In this document: one piece after another, positions 10,983-22,824 of the stretch
Position numbering within the stretch: the first letter of the stretch is position 1
Layout: each line of letters starts with the position of its first letter
Assembly (NCBI GenBank): GCA_023634235.1
Contig: JAMKCF010000007.1
Location: 682,001-746,000 of the forward strand
Direction of reading: 5' to 3'
Source: Pisaster brevispinus
Lineage: Eukaryota; Echinodermata; Asteroidea; Forcipulatida; Asteriidae
DNA length: 64,000 nucleotides
Program-made: the position numbers and the translations under genes
Notes under the pieces: generated by a model
Seen by the model: only the letters and a program-made list of their open reading frames with translations
Database searches by the model: none
Told to the model about the DNA's origin: nothing

Positions 10983-12240
10983 TATTTATTTTAAAGAGTG
11001 GGGCTTTCCCTAACTTTACTCATCACAAAACGAACACACTGTAAAAGACTGAGGTCAAATTCTCAAGTAAGCAACGCAAAATCATTTCCGTTTTGTCAGA
11101 GATTATTTGAAGGTCGCTTTGAAAGTTTATTTAAAGTGTTGTAGTGGTGATTGTAAGGGTCATACATTCCTACTTAATACATCATTTCAGATAATGCAAA
11201 CTTCGCTACTTGTTATAATAGGAGATATTGCAGAACAGAACCCATGTTCATTTCAATAATAACTTACCTTGCATTGTACACTTAATTTTATTCCAAAGTT
11301 ATGTTTCATACCAAATCATATCCATTTCACTGCTTTAAGCACCCAAGTAAACACTTAATGATACAAATCTTATGTTAAGTTTAAAGCTTTGCATGATGTA
11401 AATATAATAATAAATACACTTATATTGCTAGTAAATTTTGTGAGAGTCTTATGAAGACCACTAAAGTACACTCATTGAAACGTCGAAGTCAAATTGCCGG
11501 CTGTTCTCAGAGTCACATACAGTGTTCATGTTTTGTTTGATCCACCATATACGTGAAATAACAAACCGGTGAAAATTTGGGCTTAATCCATTGTGTGAGT
11601 CAGGAAAAAAAAAACAATGTAAAAATAATGCACAGTTTTCAGCATGTAAACACATTGTGTTTAATTTTGGTTGCAACATAAAAGTAGAACAGCCAATTTA
11701 CCTCTTGCATAAAGGTTTTAAGATACAATTTTCACAAATATGTGACATCGATTCGAAGGGGAAACATTGCACAGAAAAAATATATTTTGACCATAAACAA
11801 TAAGCGTTTAGACTAAAATTATTCAAAAATGTTTTTTATTCTTACCGATCCTGTAAAAATACCAGTAAGGAATTAATTTAATATTTATTTAATTTAATGT
11901 GAGGATAATAGCCTCTTGGCTCGGTCCTTTACACCACGGACTTGGCCCTGCCGGTTAGAAATGGCACTTGTAGACCCCCTCGTCACTCTTGTTTTCCATT
12001 TTAGTCAGAGTTACTTCTTTAATTTGATAATGATTCAAGCTAAAAACTTATGATACATTAGTTGGTCCCATGACAATGAAGTCAACGTATATGGAGATGA
12101 TTTTTAATTTTTTCCTCTGAAATAATTTGGATAATGATGCAAATTATAATTTCATTAGTCTACCAAGAAAAAAAGAAAATAAAACAAGCTGTTTAAGTTT
12201 TACTTCATTTGGGTTTGGGTTTGAACAAAGAAAAAAACAA
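10983..12240. other. 3' flank of receptor B
   Basis: Non-coding. The proximal part (about 10990-11260) matches the 3' flanks of E (38640-38860), F (46300-46500) and the 35012 relic (35600-35830), with phrases such as AACGAACACACTSTGAAAA and CAGATAATGCAAA. The rest is AT-rich. No gene supported. Confidence 0.5.
11409..11414 (+). terminator. Candidate polyadenylation signal of receptor B
   Basis: AATAAA about 430 bases after the stop codon at 10982. Its position alone supports it; the hexamer is common in AT-rich DNA. Confidence 0.2.
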
Positions 12241-12246
12241 CTGATG

Positions 12247-12306
12247 TGAGCGGGACTTGAACCAACGACATCCGCACTAACGTACCGGCGCTCTACCAAC
12301 TGGCCT
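12247..12306 (-). repeat. tRNA-Asn-derived repeat, decayed copy
   Basis: Reverse complement carries a box A-like AGTTGGTAGAGCGCCGG and a box B-like GGTTCAAGTCCCGC, preceded on the + strand by TTTGAACAAAGAAAAA. Same family as the complete foldback element at 53509-53716. It lacks the recognisable right inverted arm. Confidence 0.5.
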
Positions 12307-14340
12307 TGTAAAACACTTTACAACACAAATGACATCAATATATGTACAAGCTTCCATCAAACAATTACTGTTGTTTTATCAAACATTTTATGTTAAAACT
12401 ATTTACCACGAAATTAAGGAGTTATCAATGATTGGAATAATGTTTAACGATTATCCATAAATAATAATCAAGAATTGGACGGTGTTGTAAATCATTTTGA
12501 AATGAAATATTATTCCAGATATCTGCTAAAGTTACGTATACAGAATCGAACACGTTGCATATGATATCAAGAAGTTAATATGTGGTTTAACCCTTACACC
12601 GATGAGTGTCAATCACTGACATATACTCAGTACTTTCAAGAGTCCTGTGAAAAAAAGGCACAAACAAATACTTGAGTGGAAGTTCAATTAACATTAATTT
12701 TAATAACAAAACCACATTATAAATGACGTTCTCGGCTGACATTATTGTTGTGATTACTTTGTTATGTTTTCCATTATTATATGTATTATAACCAAAATCA
12801 TGTTTATTAGTAATTCACAAATTTAGGTGAATTGAATTGAAATGAAAGCAAGTTATAGTTTTGTCTTCACTCAAGTAATCTAAAACGTTGTTTCGTTGTT
12901 TTGTCTGCATTTTTTTTCTGTTTTTTTTTGGTGTTATTTTGGTAATTTAAAACGATGAGACTATAAATTGAAATACTAAAATTTAGATTGTACGGTAACT
13001 CTTTACACTTCAGAGGAATTAGTTCTTTCTTGAATTCTCGTCCTTTTTATGTTAAATACAACTTTGTGATTACAAATTGCCGCAAGATTCATTAGTTTTT
13101 GTCCCGTGTGCTTGCTTCATCGTTTTTTACACATGATCCGTGAGGTCTCAAATATTGCATTTGATGCTAAACTATTATTCCAATGACAGTCGAGGAAGCA
13201 AAGACAATTTTAGTTAAATTTAGCAATTTGTAGAATCACACTGGAGACTGTTTCCTGGATTATTGTTTCAGTTCTCTACACATGATATTGCATCGTAAAT
13301 ATTATTAATAACCAAACCTTAATTATTAAGTCAAGTGACGTAAACGGATTAATGCATATATTGTGACGAAAAGGTTGTAAATGCATTATTTTAGTGCCTT
13401 TATCATTCCATAATGTTGGTTTATTCAATATTCGGCTTCCAAGCTATCGTTTTACATTGAGACGCATTTGATGTTTGATTTCATATATTTATATACACAG
13501 GAAAGATATATTTATTGAGATCTAAAATATAAGAATACAAAAGAGGGATAGACATATGCGTTTCAACTGCAATGGACGTAGAATTAAACACACAAATGAT
13601 GTCACATTAGATCCGGGAACTACTCAAAATTAAATCCGTAATCAATGTCACGTGACATACAAAATGATTGTTGTGGTTATTGTTCTATAAAGCCATTGAC
13701 TGGTCTGATTTCATTCACAATATTGGTTGGTTTATTAATAATGTACGTTGTTTTAGTTTTATTTACTGTTGAGCGCAAATGAAATATTCCGCAATAGAAC
13801 ATGATTACTATAGTAGTATTCTTTTGAATGTGTTGTTTTCAGTCTGGCTCCAATAACATAATAACAATACATTGTCAATAAAATGTGATCTTGAAACATT
13901 TAAACCTACACAAATAACCATTGCAGTCACTGGACAAAACATAATAACAATATTTTAATAACGAGAAATAACATAATAAATAAAGAATGTAGCAGCAAAG
14001 CTTAAAACCTACAACTGTACAACCTTTGTCTTAAAATTACGTTAAGTATAATTGTCTAAATGTTGTTTATGATAAAATACATGCTGAGATGACAAATAAT
14101 ACTCAGTTCTTGTCTTCATCCTTCCACCTTCAGTCGACTTTGCCGTCCACAACGCATATTATAATTATTATCCTGATTAAAACAAACGGATGTATATGTC
14201 CAAAAACATTTAAAAGAGTAAAAAAAAAAAACCAAAACACGCACAAAAAACAAACAAACAACAACAACAACAAACCTGGGCATAAATATAAAAAAGAAAC
14301 GGTTTTCATGGTAACAATAAAGTAACACTTGGCGAGTCAG
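12307..14340. other. Duplicated AT-rich intergenic segment (unit 1)
   Basis: Homologous to 24830-26900, 40920-43300 and 59150-61700 (shared phrases include TGAGGTCTCAAATATTGCAT, CAAATTGCCGC and ACCCTTACACCGATG). It contains a CAA microsatellite at 14260-14274. Open frames here are not preserved in the paralogous copies, so I call no gene. Confidence 0.55.
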
Positions 14341-14760
14341 ATGAGAAGGGTGAGTCAGGAAGAGGTAGAAAACAATGTGTATAATGAAACTCAAATCAAT
14401 CAATTTACTTCAAAGACTACCCAACTGTCTTCAACATTCAGTGTTCGATTGTCTCTCCTCAACATACAATGAAACTTTAGTTTTTATGCCATGTAACATC
14501 TTAATTGAACGCCTTTTATTTTAAAGAATGATTTGATTACACATAATATAGACATTACAGTGACAAGGAAGGAAGTAATCTGGAAGTTGATCAGAGCAAA
14601 ACTAAACCGGAGTCCAACCGACTCGACCCACAAACAGCTCACTCCACCCCCTGATGATTCGGGTTTGAAGACCCGAACGAAACACTAAACATCCTAAGCT
14701 CCCTACTGGAAGAACAGGTCACATATACTGAAAACTCAACTCAGGATTAGAAATCCGCAT
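14341..14760 (+). pseudogene. Conserved coding-like block, unit 2 copy
   Basis: About 95 per cent identical by eye to 43560-43994. One base is missing relative to that copy at the GGTTTGAAG / GGTTTTGAAG site (about 14669), which breaks the frame. An upstream frame reads SQEEVENNVYNETQINQF (43.6 kb copy: SQEEADNNLYNETQINQF). It could be a terminal exon or a repeat-borne ORF; function unknown. Confidence 0.3.
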
Positions 14761-15700
14761 TCGGATTTATTACATTTTACCTGAACCTAAGCGGAATACA
14801 CAATTAATATGTCTCTCATGAGACATGAGACCTACGGATTCTATTTGAATCACCCACACGCAACTGATGGTTGCCAAGGAGGCATGGAAACATGTTATTG
14901 CTATACAGAGAGGATCTGAAAAAAATATCTTCACGGTCTCTCCCAAAAAATCCACCCTCTCACACATTTGTCAACATTTCCTCTGGTCCTGTCTATGTTT
15001 GTCAATTACCCCGGTCAATCCGACCAAAAATACAAACATGATACCCAGACGTAAACCATACCCATAAAACACGTAAAGCACAACTGTACAGTTTTATGTA
15101 AATCTCATGTCAACAGTGTGGAGCGTCACCGAATGGGACAGCGCCATCATTTATCTATAAAAAACACCCAAAACAACAACACACGACAGACTAATCTATT
15201 AAGGAAATACACAAATCGTTTAAGGTAGAGCCATAGAGTGGAAAATTCACAAAGAATTAATGACCATAAAAAACTTACTTGAGGATAAGCACTGCAGCTG
15301 TTGATAGTATAAACTATTTTGAGAAAAGATTCCCTTCGAAGCAATATGGTAGGACACAATTTTGCCCCAAAACATTTGAATCTGAGAACCAATTAATGCA
15401 TGAATCGTTTCTAAGATTTATGTTGGTTGGTGTCCGTTTTCCATCGCTATGGCCAGATATATGGTTGGTACCCGTTCTTACCTCGCTAGTTAAGGTTCTT
15501 GTGAAAATACCATGACAGTTTAATGTTGTTTTCTCAGCAAGTAGACAGTGTATTCAGCTGCAACTTTCACATGTGACTTTTATTGTATCTTTCTTAATAA
15601 TGTTGTCTATGAATCAGCATAACGATGACACAAAACGGTCTGTGACCAAACCTTTAAAGTCTTCTTTTCGCCAAGAATAATTGAAATCGTTTCCTGGATT
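14761..15700. other. Upstream region of type 1 receptor C
   Basis: Non-coding. Closely matches 43995-44935 upstream of F and 62760-63280 upstream of G, so this is the conserved type 1 upstream region. It contains a short palindrome TCTCATGAGA near 14814, kept in the copy at 44057. Confidence 0.5.
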
Positions 15701-15710
15701 GAGGGTTTCA

Positions 15711-15716
15711 TATAAA
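15711..15716 (+). promoter_or_regulatory. TATA-like box, receptor C
   Basis: TATAAA within TTTCATATAAAGCTAATT, 140 bases before the ATG. The identical element precedes receptor F (44946-44951). It is TATTAA before G and decayed before pseudogene A. Confidence 0.4.
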
Positions 15717-15800
15717 GCTAATTATCTTCAACAATTCTTTATTTGAATTGAGTTCTCGATTGACTCGTCCTAGGATCTCTGGTGTTCACCATATCAATGT

Positions 15801-15850
15801 GAAGACTGCAGTTTGCTGTTAATTCATCGCTCATTCTATCAATAGCTACA
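15801..15850 (+). promoter_or_regulatory. Conserved pre-ATG leader, receptor C
   Basis: GACTGCAGTTTGCTGTTA then TTCATCGCTCATTCTA, ending in AGCTACAATG. Slightly shorter than in the paralogues (CACGTATCAAC reduced to TCAAT). Likely 5' UTR. Confidence 0.5.
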
Positions 15851-17626
15851 ATGTTTCTGCTCATTCTTGTTATGACTTTGATCTGTGGGTTGGGTGAGGC
15901 GACACTTTTCCAGACTCACCCAGTTGACACCTTCGCCTTGCCAGGAGAAAGTGTATCCTTGACTTGTACACTTCTAAATGTACAATGTGACGAACAAGGA
16001 ACTTATCAATTGCGATGGCAACGAGGAGTGACCACCGCACCAGAAAACAATAGTTTCATTTTTAGCGGCACTTCAAAGTCTAGAGAATTCACAGGGATGG
16101 AGAGGTACATAGTCTATTCCACTGACTGCACGTGGACTTTAAATATACGGAATGTAGATCAAACCGATGGCGGCAGATATTACAGCTGCTATGTCAAGAA
16201 GGTGCAAACGTCTTCACAAAGAACGGATGAATACTCCCGAGTAGCGAGACTGACTGTAGTTGATCCGATAGTCACTACTGTCATACCGTCTCAGATTGAG
16301 GGATACGTGGGTCAAAAAGTAACATTTCGTTGCCAGACTAATCGATTTACAACGTTTGACTTACAATACAATTGGCAAATACAAAGGAAAGATGCTGCAT
16401 TTTTGTGGTCAAGAGTAGAGAAAAAAGACTGGATGGTTGAATTTAAACAAGATTGGAAGAACATGACTTTGAGGTTAGATATGGGGATGAATGGTTCTAA
16501 GGTGAGATGTGCAGTGAGTATTATTAACAGATCTGTGTCATTTAAATTTGCCAGAAACGTTGGTAGGATAATTGTTTCACCGAATGAGGAAACCATCGAA
16601 GCTACAACAAAATTTTTGACATTGGAACCAACGCAATCACTCACAGATCCTCCTCTAATTAGCGACGCTAAACGAGTAACGAGTGAATTGTTAGATCGCC
16701 AGTCTACCCCACCTGCACCCCAAACCCCATTCCATCTACCAACCAAGACGCAAGATCCCGACCCTGAGATTATCAACACGTCTGAAGAAGTCATGGACAT
16801 TACGTCAAATACGTTAAAACTAGACCGACAGTCAACGCCATCTGCACCCCAGACCCCATCCCCTCTACCCACCAAGAAGCCAGACCCTTATCCTGAGAGT
16901 AACAACTGTTCTTATTCAGCTGAAGAAGTCATGGAGATTACGTCAGATACGCTAAAACTAGACCGACAGTCAACGCCATCTACACCCCAGACCCAATCCC
17001 CTCTACCCACCAAGAAGCCAGACCCTTATCCTGAGAGTAACAACTGTTCTTATTCAGCTGAAGAAGTCATGGAGATTACGCAAGACACGCTAAAACTAGA
17101 CCGACAGTCAACGCCATCTACACCCCAGACCCAATCCTCTTTAAAGACCAAGAAGCAATATCCCAATCCTGACAGGAGCAATCCTTCTTCAGGATCTACG
17201 GACTCTACAGTCATCTTAGTAGGAGGAGCTGTAGGAGCTGGTTTATTAGTTCTCCTCATTGTAATCCTCCTGTACTTTCTTGTCTTCAGAGGACGATCTC
17301 AATCCAAGACTATTGATAGACGTAAATCTCACACACCTCAAGATGATGGAGGAGAAAATGATGCAGATGGGATATCAGAAACCCAATTGCACGGAGTCAC
17401 TCTGGGGTGTGATCAAGAAAATGACTACACTAGCTCTGCAGGTCAGAGGTCAGTTGAGTTCCCGGGAGAAACAGTTCCTGCTGTAGCGACATCGGATGAC
17501 CCAAGACAGAGAAATGTGGAAGGTCTGATCTACGCTGACTTGGATCTATCGCGAGGATCGGCAAGAATCATCAACACGGAGGAGGAGACGGTTTATGCTG
17601 ATATTAGATGCAAGAAGGTGCTGTAA
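15851..17626 (+). CDS. Type 1 Ig receptor C with repeat stalk and ITIM/ITSM tail
   Basis: Intact 591-residue type I membrane protein and the best complete type 1 member. Signal peptide about 1-17. Ig domain 1 has canonical C39/C113 with W56 and DGGRYYSC, plus an extra pair C46/C93. Ig domain 2 has C161/C220 with W175 and MNGSKVRC. The long Pro/Ser/Thr stalk (about 245-452) contains near-identical repeats of 43-46 residues (start codons of units at 16694, 16823, 16961, 17099). Uncharged transmembrane helix about 454-478. The tail has Y561 in LIYADL (ITIM) and Y582 in TVYADI (ITSM form TxYxxI), 21 residues apart, a spacing like vertebrate ITIM/ITSM pairs. Compared with A and D, the tail lacks the middle segment: TSD is joined directly to DPRQRN in frame. 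An inhibitory signalling role is inference. Single exon throughout. Confidence 0.88.
   Translation: MFLLILVMTLICGLGEATLFQTHPVDTFALPGESVSLTCTLLNVQCDEQGTYQLRWQRGVTTAPENNSFIFSGTSKSREFTGMERYIVYSTDCTWTLNIRNVDQTDGGRYYSCYVKKVQTSSQRTDEYSRVARLTVVDPIVTTVIPSQIEGYVGQKVTFRCQTNRFTTFDLQYNWQIQRKDAAFLWSRVEKKDWMVEFKQDWKNMTLRLDMGMNGSKVRCAVSIINRSVSFKFARNVGRIIVSPNEETIEATTKFLTLEPTQSLTDPPLISDAKRVTSELLDRQSTPPAPQTPFHLPTKTQDPDPEIINTSEEVMDITSNTLKLDRQSTPSAPQTPSPLPTKKPDPYPESNNCSYSAEEVMEITSDTLKLDRQSTPSTPQTQSPLPTKKPDPYPESNNCSYSAEEVMEITQDTLKLDRQSTPSTPQTQSSLKTKKQYPNPDRSNPSSGSTDSTVILVGGAVGAGLLVLLIVILLYFLVFRGRSQSKTIDRRKSHTPQDDGGENDADGISETQLHGVTLGCDQENDYTSSAGQRSVEFPGETVPAVATSDDPRQRNVEGLIYADLDLSRGSARIINTEEETVYADIRCKKVL
16694..17155 (+). 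repeat. In-frame stalk minisatellite within receptor C
   Basis: Three to four tandem units encoding DRQSTPSAPQTPSPLPTKK then PDPYPESNNCSYSAEEVMEI. Unit lengths are 129, 138 and 138 bases, all multiples of three, with a partial fourth from 17099. The last two full units are nearly identical, so the expansion is recent. Only one unit equivalent is present in A, F, B and the 35012 relic. Confidence 0.85.
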
Positions 17627-19109
17627 ATTTTCCGGGTTAGGGGGAAAACCACGCCTCAAAAAGGCAATGTGTCTTCAAGCTCAAAATCAACTCTCGAATG
17701 ATAATAGTTAATAATGCCTATTACTCTATAAATGTCGTAATATTGGAATGTTAATGTTTTTCTGAATCTACAATATTTTAAAAGGGGCGCTTAGAGCGTA
17801 TACATTTTGAAGTTCAGAGTCAACCGCTGTTTTATTTAACAAACTACGCACACATGAGAACCTAATTCCGAAGTCTCGTGTGAGGTTTTCGTGTTTCGCA
17901 CATCAAGCGTCACATTCATTCAATACTCAGTTACCAGTTATTGACTTAGTGCTAGCTAATACCGACACATTATTTAAATTCGTTTTATTTAAATTCGTGG
18001 AACTCGTTAAAAAATGACACCAGTTTAATACCAGAAATAACTTTAGTTCAAGTTATTTTTATCGGACTGAGAATCTTAATTGATATGAAATGTTTACTTT
18101 ATAAAATTCATCTTGAATTATGCTTTATTTGGATGAAGCTTACATAAGCAGGTTATGAACAAGGCTAGGACAAACCAGATAAAATCTGATTGAAGCTGAT
18201 GATAAAAAAATGCTGTTAGATGCATTAACCCTTAATTGTTTTCAACGTCGTTGGACATTTTTTAAATTTTAGCGAGAGCAGATTTAAGTAAAATGTCCAT
18301 GATAGAGACACATTTCACTGCAACTCTTCCCATCCTGGGCTACGGAACATAAAGCACCCCATTCTGCAGTACACCGCACCAGGCAAATGGGATCAGCCAG
18401 TCACAACTGCATCTTACATTTTCGCTCAAGTTATCTTGAGGGCTTGGTTGAGAGTTTGAGTTCAGTTTGACTTCCGTCAAACACCCTGATGCCGCCGTTA
18501 AATTATAAGTTTATATCAATCCTGATAGTTTATTTGGGGAACTTTTGAATTGGAATAAATGAGAATAATGATAATCAGTATTCGCATAACAAAAAACAAC
18601 ACTTCAATCAATTATATAAAATAAAGCCACTTACACCTTGATGCAGCCATTAAACCATTCCGAGGGAAAATAAATTGTTGAGTGTCTATCACGCCTGATA
18701 GTAAACTTGGGAAACTTTGAATTGGGATAAAGAAGAATAATGATAATCAGTGTTTGCATTAAGAATAGAAACTTCAATAAATAATATAAAAATAAAGCCA
18801 CACAAAACGTGTAAATCTTTTCAATTTAAAAAGTTGAAATCAACCACTCCCTGCAGATTTGTTTCACTTATAATGGTTGGCATTAGGAAATTTATCGCAC
18901 TGCATGGCATTGAATAAAACCGATTCTAATAACAATAATTTCCTTGAAACATTAACGTTGTATTTTACAGGAAGCGGGATAGAATTTGACCTGATCTTCT
19001 CAAATGTCAATAAACTTGGATGACACAAAACCGCAACATTGTAAAAACAGAAAAACGGGTTTTGGGGCGAGGTTGTCCTTCAAGAAACTCCTTATGTGGA
19101 GAATGATTT
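17627..19109. other. 3' flank of receptor C
   Basis: Non-coding, homologous to the 3' flank of A (2978-3690). It holds about 600 extra bases (about 18080-18830) with two diverged direct repeats around TTGAATTGGRATAAAKRAGA (18547 and 18718). No gene seen. Confidence 0.5.
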
Positions 19110-19155
19110 ATGACGCAGAGGATGGACTCGAACCCACGACCTTCCATTTAATACA
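19110..19155 (-). repeat. tRNA-derived SINE fragment, unit 2 copy
   Basis: Box B GGTTCGAGTCC on the minus strand at 19124-19134, in the same flank context as 3690-3735. Confidence 0.45.
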
Positions 19156-19167
19156 TGAACATTCTAC

Positions 19168-19388
19168 AAACTGACGGGTCAGAATTGACCCAGATTCCTG
19201 GTCTTTAGGGCCTGAGCCATTTCTCGGTCAGTGCGACCAGGAATCAGAGTCAAAGTGACCCAGAAATGGGTCAAACTGACAAAACCGAATTAAAATCTCC
19301 TTTTATAAGAACCCAGTTTCCGTGTCAGCCTGACCCAAGAGTGGGTCAAGCCTCGCTGGGACCCGGAATCTTGCTCAGTTCTGCCGTA
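19168..19388. repeat. Half-site-rich repeat, unit 2 copy
   Basis: Paralogue of 3755-3970 with the TGACCC/GGGTCA hexamers and the TGACCCAGAAATGGGTCA hairpin preserved. Confidence 0.4.
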
Positions 19389-19399
19389 GAGTGTTTAGA

Positions 19400-20020
19400 C
19401 TGTAGGGGCCTATGTCTTTATCCAACATTTTATTGATTCGTTTAATCAGGAATATTTCCGGAACAAACTGAATTGGCTAAAGTTGTTCAAAATAATTAAA
19501 ACATGTCCGAAGGATAAAGATAAGCAATTTTCGCTATTGAATACCTTTTTTTTTAAGTCGGAGAAGTCGCGACGTAGGCGTTTTCTTGTCAATTGTGTAG
19601 CAAGTATGTGCCACTGAACGGGTTGAATCCAACCATTGAGGTCCCCCAAGGCTCTACACTTGGACCGTTATTATATTACATTGATGCTAATTATTTGCCT
19701 TTGTGTTGTTTGGTTGTAAACGCCCATTTTATTTGATGATGACACAACTCTTCTTGCTTCTGTGAATGAATGGAAGGAATTAGCTGTTGGGGGAAAACAT
19801 AGATTGACTGGTTTTACAAGACTGGTTTAATAGCTAGTAGGTTGAAAGTGCACCCAGATAAAACGTATTGTTTACATGTTAGTCATCCAGGCAAAATGAA
19901 CGGCGGTTACCTGATATAATGCTATTGCTACTGTTCGTTTAAAATGGTTTCTAGTACTAGACTTTTAGTCTTTAAAACTGATTCAAATTTGCTCTAGAAG
20001 GAACAGATCTTGGCAAACTT
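19400..20020 (+). mobile_element. LINE reverse transcriptase relic, shortened copy
   Basis: Paralogue of 3990-5165 with an internal deletion: the segment with STAHAMLDLY is gone. It retains VPQGSTLGPLL near 19640, with the Gly that the first copy has lost, and DDTTLLAS near 19737. Dead element. Confidence 0.6.
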
Positions 20021-20319
20021 GTCTTAAATGGTGTTCACGAGGCAGTAAACGGAATTTTATTTGTACAAATACAGGGATTTCCCTTGTGCCAATCTTAACT
20101 GTTCAATCTTAACTAAACTTTTCTAGCTCGCATAAGGAGCTGTGCAATATGTACTCTTAGTTTTACATTGCTATTGTATGTATTAAACCCCTGAAGGAAC
20201 TATATTTGTATTGTGTTTTTCCAACTGATATAACTGTATGTTCGTAATTGCTATGATCTACTTGATCGAAATTTGACAGCAGTCTTGGGTGCTCCACTAC
20301 AGAAAGTCCTTCTCTATGG

Positions 20320-21435
20320 GCGACCATTGGGGCAAAAAAGACAATTACAAACATATAGAGATTGCCAGAAACAATACAATCCAAAGAAATATAAACCAAT
20401 CCCCCAAAGTACATGAATCACCAGAAATATATCAATCCCTTAAATATATCAATCCCCAGAATAAATCATTCCCTAGAATTATCGATCCCGGAATTACATC
20501 AAGCGGCTCAGGATACGAGTGATTTCCTATGCGGTTATTTTGTACACGGCCTAAGGAGCAAGTTTAACCCACTCTACGAGTATATTTTTAGACGCGGAGT
20601 CTCCTTACACTGTGCAAAAGCAATGTGAACAAGAATATAGCCGTATATTCCCGGTCCACCATTGCACATTTTGTGGATTCGAGGGGAAATTTAACGCCAA
20701 TGCCACACCTAAACAAGACTAAATTTCGATGAAGGAGAACAAGCTCGCGTCAAAAGAACTAAGCAAGTTAAGCAATGTTGCCAAATTAGAATTCTGCGGG
20801 AAGCTGAAAATAGCGCTTGACAAAGTCAAACTCGCCCTTATCAGCAAATGCGATACAAACTTGGCAATCGAAGCAGCGCAGGGGGCAAAAGACTTGATTG
20901 TCAAAAGGAAGAGAATTAAAATCAGAATAGCTGACTGGAGCAGGCCGGCTGGGCCACGGTTGAACAGCTCAACAAAAAGGGCGCGGGATTGATACAATTC
21001 TGGGAAATGATTTATTCTGGGGATTGAAACGTTTCTGGGGATTGATATATTTCTTGGAATTGAAATGTTTCTGGGGATTGAAATGTCGCAACATACAACT
21101 TTAATACAATGGCTTAGCAACTCTGTTATTATTTTCCACAAACAAACATTTTGAAAACTGGATTTCTGAAAAAAAAGAAAGAAGAAAAAAAAACAACACA
21201 CTTTTTTTACAAAACCCTAATTATGAGGAAACAAATTTCCATGGTGAAAATCAAAGGAAATATAGGAAACCACCCGTATCCTGAGCTGCTTGATATATTC
21301 CCCGGCTTTTATTCTGGGGATTGAAATGTTTCTGGGATTGATACATTTCTGGGGATAGATTTATATTTCTGGGGCTTGATTTATTTCTGGGAATCTCTTT
21401 ATTTTTGTTGTCTTTTTTTCCCCAACGGCCATTTT
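20320..21435. mobile_element. Foldback element, deleted unit 2 copy
   Basis: Left arm about 20324-20582. The right arm is split between 20985-21085 and 21260-21432. Same 17-18 bp ATCAATCCCCAGAAATAT minisatellite in opposite orientations. Most of the 1.6 kb interior seen in unit 1 is missing, but the coding-like segment is kept (20729-20992). Confidence 0.55.
20729..20992 (+). pseudogene. Open coding-like segment inside foldback element
   Basis: An open frame of 87 residues, basic and likely helical: MKENKLASKELSKL, then CGKLKIALDKVKLALISKC, then IEAAQGAKDLIVKRKRIKIR, ending in GPRLNSSTKRARD. The last residues read into the right minisatellite arm, so the true C-terminus is lost. The frame survives here but is broken in unit 1. 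I suspect a fragment of a transposon structural protein; no catalytic motif is visible. Confidence 0.3.
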
Positions 21436-22817
21436 GTCTGGACATAAAGTATACAGAGAAAACAAAACCAAAACTAAAAGCACACTGACTTCATGTGGGT
21501 AATTTGTTTTCGTGTATCAATAAATGTTTAGTTAAACTCCAATAGGAAAATATCTTACCAGTTGAATCTTGAATACTATTTGGCTACAGATAGAACTTTA
21601 CTTTCCGAGCTTAAGCAAAGGGCAGAATCATCTTCTGTTTATAATATACATTCCAAACATTTTGTGTAGTGATGCTTTTTAGCACTGGTTGTTGCACTGG
21701 TTTGAACTGATTTCTCGACTGACTCGTTTTTTTCATAGGATCTCTCGTTTCCGGACTGTCCAGACGAGTTTGACTAAATTACAAGGTGAATTATACATAC
21801 AAATACATAGACCAATAATGGCAAGTAAACAATTTAAACATCTTAACCGTTGAATTCAATTTAATTGAAATGAATTGAAAAAAGGCATTCCCTTCTCTTC
21901 TGAATCATCTGAAAGTGAGTGATTTTATTTGATTAAATGTTCAATAAAAAAAGAGAAAGCTAGCCGACAATTAGAAATAAAGCAAAGTTGATGATTTTGT
22001 CTTCGGTTGCCTGCTACTTGCCCTTATGTATGTTTTATCTATATCCATTGAATATGCTTATTGTTTGCAAGCGAAAAAAATGAAATGAAATGAAAAAAGA
22101 AATGTCAATACAATTATGTCAATCTGTGTCTGATCTTTTTATTTAAATCATCAATTCAAACAAATTGAATCTTGCGTCAACATAGAGAGAAGACCGGTCG
22201 GGGAAATGGTTCAATGTGCAAATGTTGACAACTCCAATGATGTTGTTTACAATTATTGTATGTAGGCCTAATGGGATATAACGGACGTGCAGACATAGAA
22301 TTACACAGAGGCCATGGGGCGGAGGTCATGACCTCTGTTGCCCCTGGTTTTGGCTTTGGTACCTAATGACAAGTTTCTCCTAGGTTTTAAGATTTTTCAA
22401 TTAGCGTGCCTTTTGTAAAATCAAACTCAGCTTTGTCCTCTTAAAGTTGACATTCCAAACTCGGATGTGTTTGAAATGTGACACTAATAATGAACTAACA
22501 CAGACAAATATATACTCAGGAGACACGTACGGAATTAAAATTGATTAGTTCATTAGTTTAGTCATTATTTTAAACGGGGCGAGTGGTTCAGCTTAGATTT
22601 GATCTTGCTTAATTAACTCTCCTCCATGCGAGACGTAATCATAACAGAATTATGGTCAAATTGAGATTAAAGTAAAAATTGAAAATAAAGAAAAGTTTTT
22701 TCCGTAAACCAATCGGCCTAGACATGATTTATAGTTTCGTGGTAAAAAGTAAAGCGGAAGTTGGGAGAAAGAAAAAAAACCTGTTTTAAAAGCAATCTTC
22801 AAAAGGCTTGTTTTTAT
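21436..22817. other. Duplicated intergenic segment upstream of receptor D
   Basis: Non-coding, aligned with 7900-9705 in unit 1 but lacking the MITE at 9022-9176 and other short stretches. No gene supported. Confidence 0.55.
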
Positions 22818-22824
22818 TATAAAA
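22818..22824 (+). promoter_or_regulatory. TATA-like element, receptor D
   Basis: TATAAAA at the position equivalent to 9708-9714, about 235 bases before the receptor ATG. Confidence 0.35.

Noticed and set aside
16312..16875. 187-residue minus-strand frame opposite receptor C
   Set aside because: Shadow of the conserved sense frame; a similar shadow appears opposite A and F.
20719..21201. 160-residue minus-strand frame
   Set aside because: Runs through minisatellite and foldback arms, where repeated SIPRN units give an open frame by chance.
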